The notes under the pieces are model-generated. The model saw only the letters and a list, made by a program, of their open reading frames with translations. It was not told the origin of the DNA and ran no database searches. Shown here piece by piece: positions 5,326 to 6,543 of a stretch of 6,543 nt of DNA (positions are counted from its first letter, which is position 1; each line of letters starts with the position of its first letter). The stretch is from positions 1 through 6,543 of the forward strand of contig JAOZRI010000136.1 of assembly GCA_029940235.1 (NCBI GenBank), written 5' to 3'. This DNA comes from Desulfobacula sp. (GTDB lineage Bacteria > Desulfobacterota > Desulfobacteria > Desulfobacterales > Desulfobacteraceae). The position numbers and the translations under genes are program-made.

Positions 5326-6399
5326 ATGTTTCAACTGTCTGATTATGATTATGATCTGCCTGCCAGTAAAATTGCCCAGACACCCTGTAAAAACAGGAGC
5401 GAATCAAAACTTTTACATCTGAATAGAGAAGAACAAAGCCTTGCCCACCATCAATTCAAGGACATTGTATCCCTGCTTAAAGATGATGACCTTTTAGTAA
5501 TCAACAATACCAGGGTTGTCCCTGCAAGGCTTCTGGGTAAAAAAGAGACCGGCGGGAAAATTGAAATTTTAATCATTGATTATGCAGCAGGAGTGAGAAA
5601 TCTTGAAGAGAAAGGGTTTTTCCAGTGTGAATGTCTGGTCAAGGCTTCCAAACGCCCCAAAAAAGGCTCCATACTTTTACTGGGGGGCAGGGTTGATGGT
5701 CAGGTCAAAGCAAGGGTTGAAAATATAAAAGGATATACATCTGAAATCAGGTTTTTAAATGGGAAAGATTTCCCGGTATTTTTACAGAAATATGGAAAAA
5801 TTCCTCTGCCTCCCTATATAAAAAGAGATGATGCAGCCAGTAATAAAAATGATAACCAAGATTATCAGACCATTTATGCATCAAAAAAAGGTGCAGTGGC
5901 AGCACCAACAGCAGGATTGCATTTTACAGATACCCTGATGGATGAGCTTGTTGGAAAAGGGGTTGAAATTGCACAGGTCACCCTCCATGTGGGATATGGT
6001 ACTTTTGTTCCGGTAAGGGTGGATGATATAAGAGACCATGCAATTCATTCTGAATATTTTTCTTTGTCAAAGGAGAATGCAGAGAGGATCAACAAGGCAA
6101 AAAAACAGAATCGACGTGTTGTTGCTGTTGGTACAACAAGTGTAAGAACTCTTGAATTTCTTTCCCATGAAAACGGTATGGTTGCAGCAAAAAGTGGTAT
6201 GTGCGATCTTTTTATCTATCCGGGCTATATTTTTAAATGTGTTGATGCCATGATTACAAATTTTCATCTTCCTGAATCAACCCTTTTGATGCTGGTATCT
6301 GCATTTTATAAAAGAGAAAAAATGCTGGAAGCCTATGGGGAAGCAAAACTCAAAGATTATAGATTTTTCAGTTATGGTGATGCCATGCTGATTGAATAA
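5326..6399 (+). CDS. queA: S-adenosylmethionine:tRNA ribosyltransferase-isomerase QueA
   Basis: A 357-residue cytoplasmic enzyme of queuosine synthesis. It transfers and isomerises the ribosyl part of S-adenosylmethionine onto preQ1 at position 34 of tRNAs with GUN anticodons, giving epoxyqueuosine. Family blocks are all present: [13 protein letters not shown] (8-20), [14 protein letters not shown] (56-69), IPLPPYIKR (159-167), [20 protein letters not shown] (179-198) followed by [17 protein letters not shown] (218-231), [13 protein letters not shown] (265-277) and [17 protein letters not shown] (311-327). Length is at the upper end of normal, helped by a small extra loop near 88-100 ([13 protein letters not shown]). 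AAAGG about 7 bases before the ATG overlaps the end of the DUF2065 gene. tgt follows after 7 bp, the classic queA-tgt pairing. No broken residues were seen. Confidence 0.98.
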   Translation: MFQLSDYDYDLPASKIAQTPCKNRSESKLLHLNREEQSLAHHQFKDIVSLLKDDDLLVINNTRVVPARLLGKKETGGKIEILIIDYAAGVRNLEEKGFFQCECLVKASKRPKKGSILLLGGRVDGQVKARVENIKGYTSEIRFLNGKDFPVFLQKYGKIPLPPYIKRDDAASNKNDNQDYQTIYASKKGAVAAPTAGLHFTDTLMDELVGKGVEIAQVTLHVGYGTFVPVRVDDIRDHAIHSEYFSLSKENAERINKAKKQNRRVVAVGTTSVRTLEFLSHENGMVAAKSGMCDLFIYPGYIFKCVDAMITNFHLPESTLLMLVSAFYKREKMLEAYGEAKLKDYRFFSYGDAMLIE

Positions 6400-6406
6400 G
6401 GATAAT

Positions 6407-6543
6407 ATGTTAAACTTTGATTTATTAAAACAATCCAGTGAAGTCCAGGGTTCAAACCAGTCACGGGCACGACTTGGGACAATAACAACAGATCATGGAA
6501 TTATTAATACTCCTGTTTTCATGCCTGTGGGAACGTTGGGCTC
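6407..6543 (+). CDS. tgt: Queuine/preQ1 tRNA-guanine transglycosylase (start only)
   Basis: The window ends after 45 codons. [18 protein letters not shown] (residues 23-40) and the following MPVGTLG are the conserved N-terminal strand and loop of tRNA-guanine transglycosylase, which exchanges guanine 34 for preQ1 in bacterial tRNA-Asp, -Asn, -His and -Tyr. The ATG at 6407 has AAGGA (6398-6402) only 4 bases upstream, overlapping the queA stop, so translational coupling is likely. The catalytic Asp residues and the zinc site lie beyond the edge and cannot be checked. Confidence 0.95.
   Translation, partial: MLNFDLLKQSSEVQGSNQSRARLGTITTDHGIINTPVFMPVGTLG

Noticed and set aside
1..6543. CRISPR array, tRNA, rRNA or insertion sequence
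   Set aside because: Nothing with the repeat spacing of CRISPR, no cloverleaf-like or rRNA sequence, and no transposase or terminal inverted repeat pair was seen.

Overview
The window is about 6.5 kb of AT-rich bacterial chromosome. The gene set is an ADP-forming acyl-CoA synthetase, a small FMN nitroreductase, a Fic protein, a DUF2065 protein, queA and tgt. Together with the low GC it fits an anaerobic, Desulfobacterales-like proteobacterium. That assignment is inferred from gene content and style, not from a marker gene.

Layout. Positions 1 to about 491 (minus) hold the N-terminal and central part of a Sfp-type 4'-phosphopantetheinyl transferase, cut by the window edge and with no ordinary start codon in the expected place. 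Positions 623-2743 (minus) hold a complete fused ADP-forming acyl-CoA/acetyl-CoA synthetase with both phospho-transfer histidines. A 265-bp divergent intergenic region carries a good sigma70-like promoter for the synthetase and dyad/direct-repeat signals in front of a nitroreductase-family gene (3009-3530, plus). A class II Fic protein with a C-terminal winged helix follows (3688-4737, plus). It is preceded by three near-identical copies of TTTATGGGTA around a consensus -35 box, which looks like an autoregulatory operator. Positions 4738-5133 contain no intact gene, but on the minus strand they hold the tail of a small acidic antitoxin overlapping the first codons of a MazF/PemK-like toxin. 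Both genes are broken, so this is a toxin-antitoxin relic. A tight operon then begins on the plus strand: a DUF2065 membrane protein (5134-5325), queA (5326-6399, starting on the base after the DUF2065 stop) and the start of tgt (6407 to the edge).

How it works together. queA and tgt belong to queuosine tRNA modification: Tgt inserts preQ1 at position 34 and QueA adds the epoxycyclopentane ring from S-adenosylmethionine. The synthetase would conserve energy as ATP from acyl-CoA thioesters. The transferase downstream of it would activate acyl or peptidyl carrier proteins, but a functional link between them is not shown. The Fic gene and the toxin-antitoxin relic form a small accessory patch between housekeeping genes. 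The most interesting signals are the Fic operator-like repeats and the unannotated toxin-antitoxin remnant.
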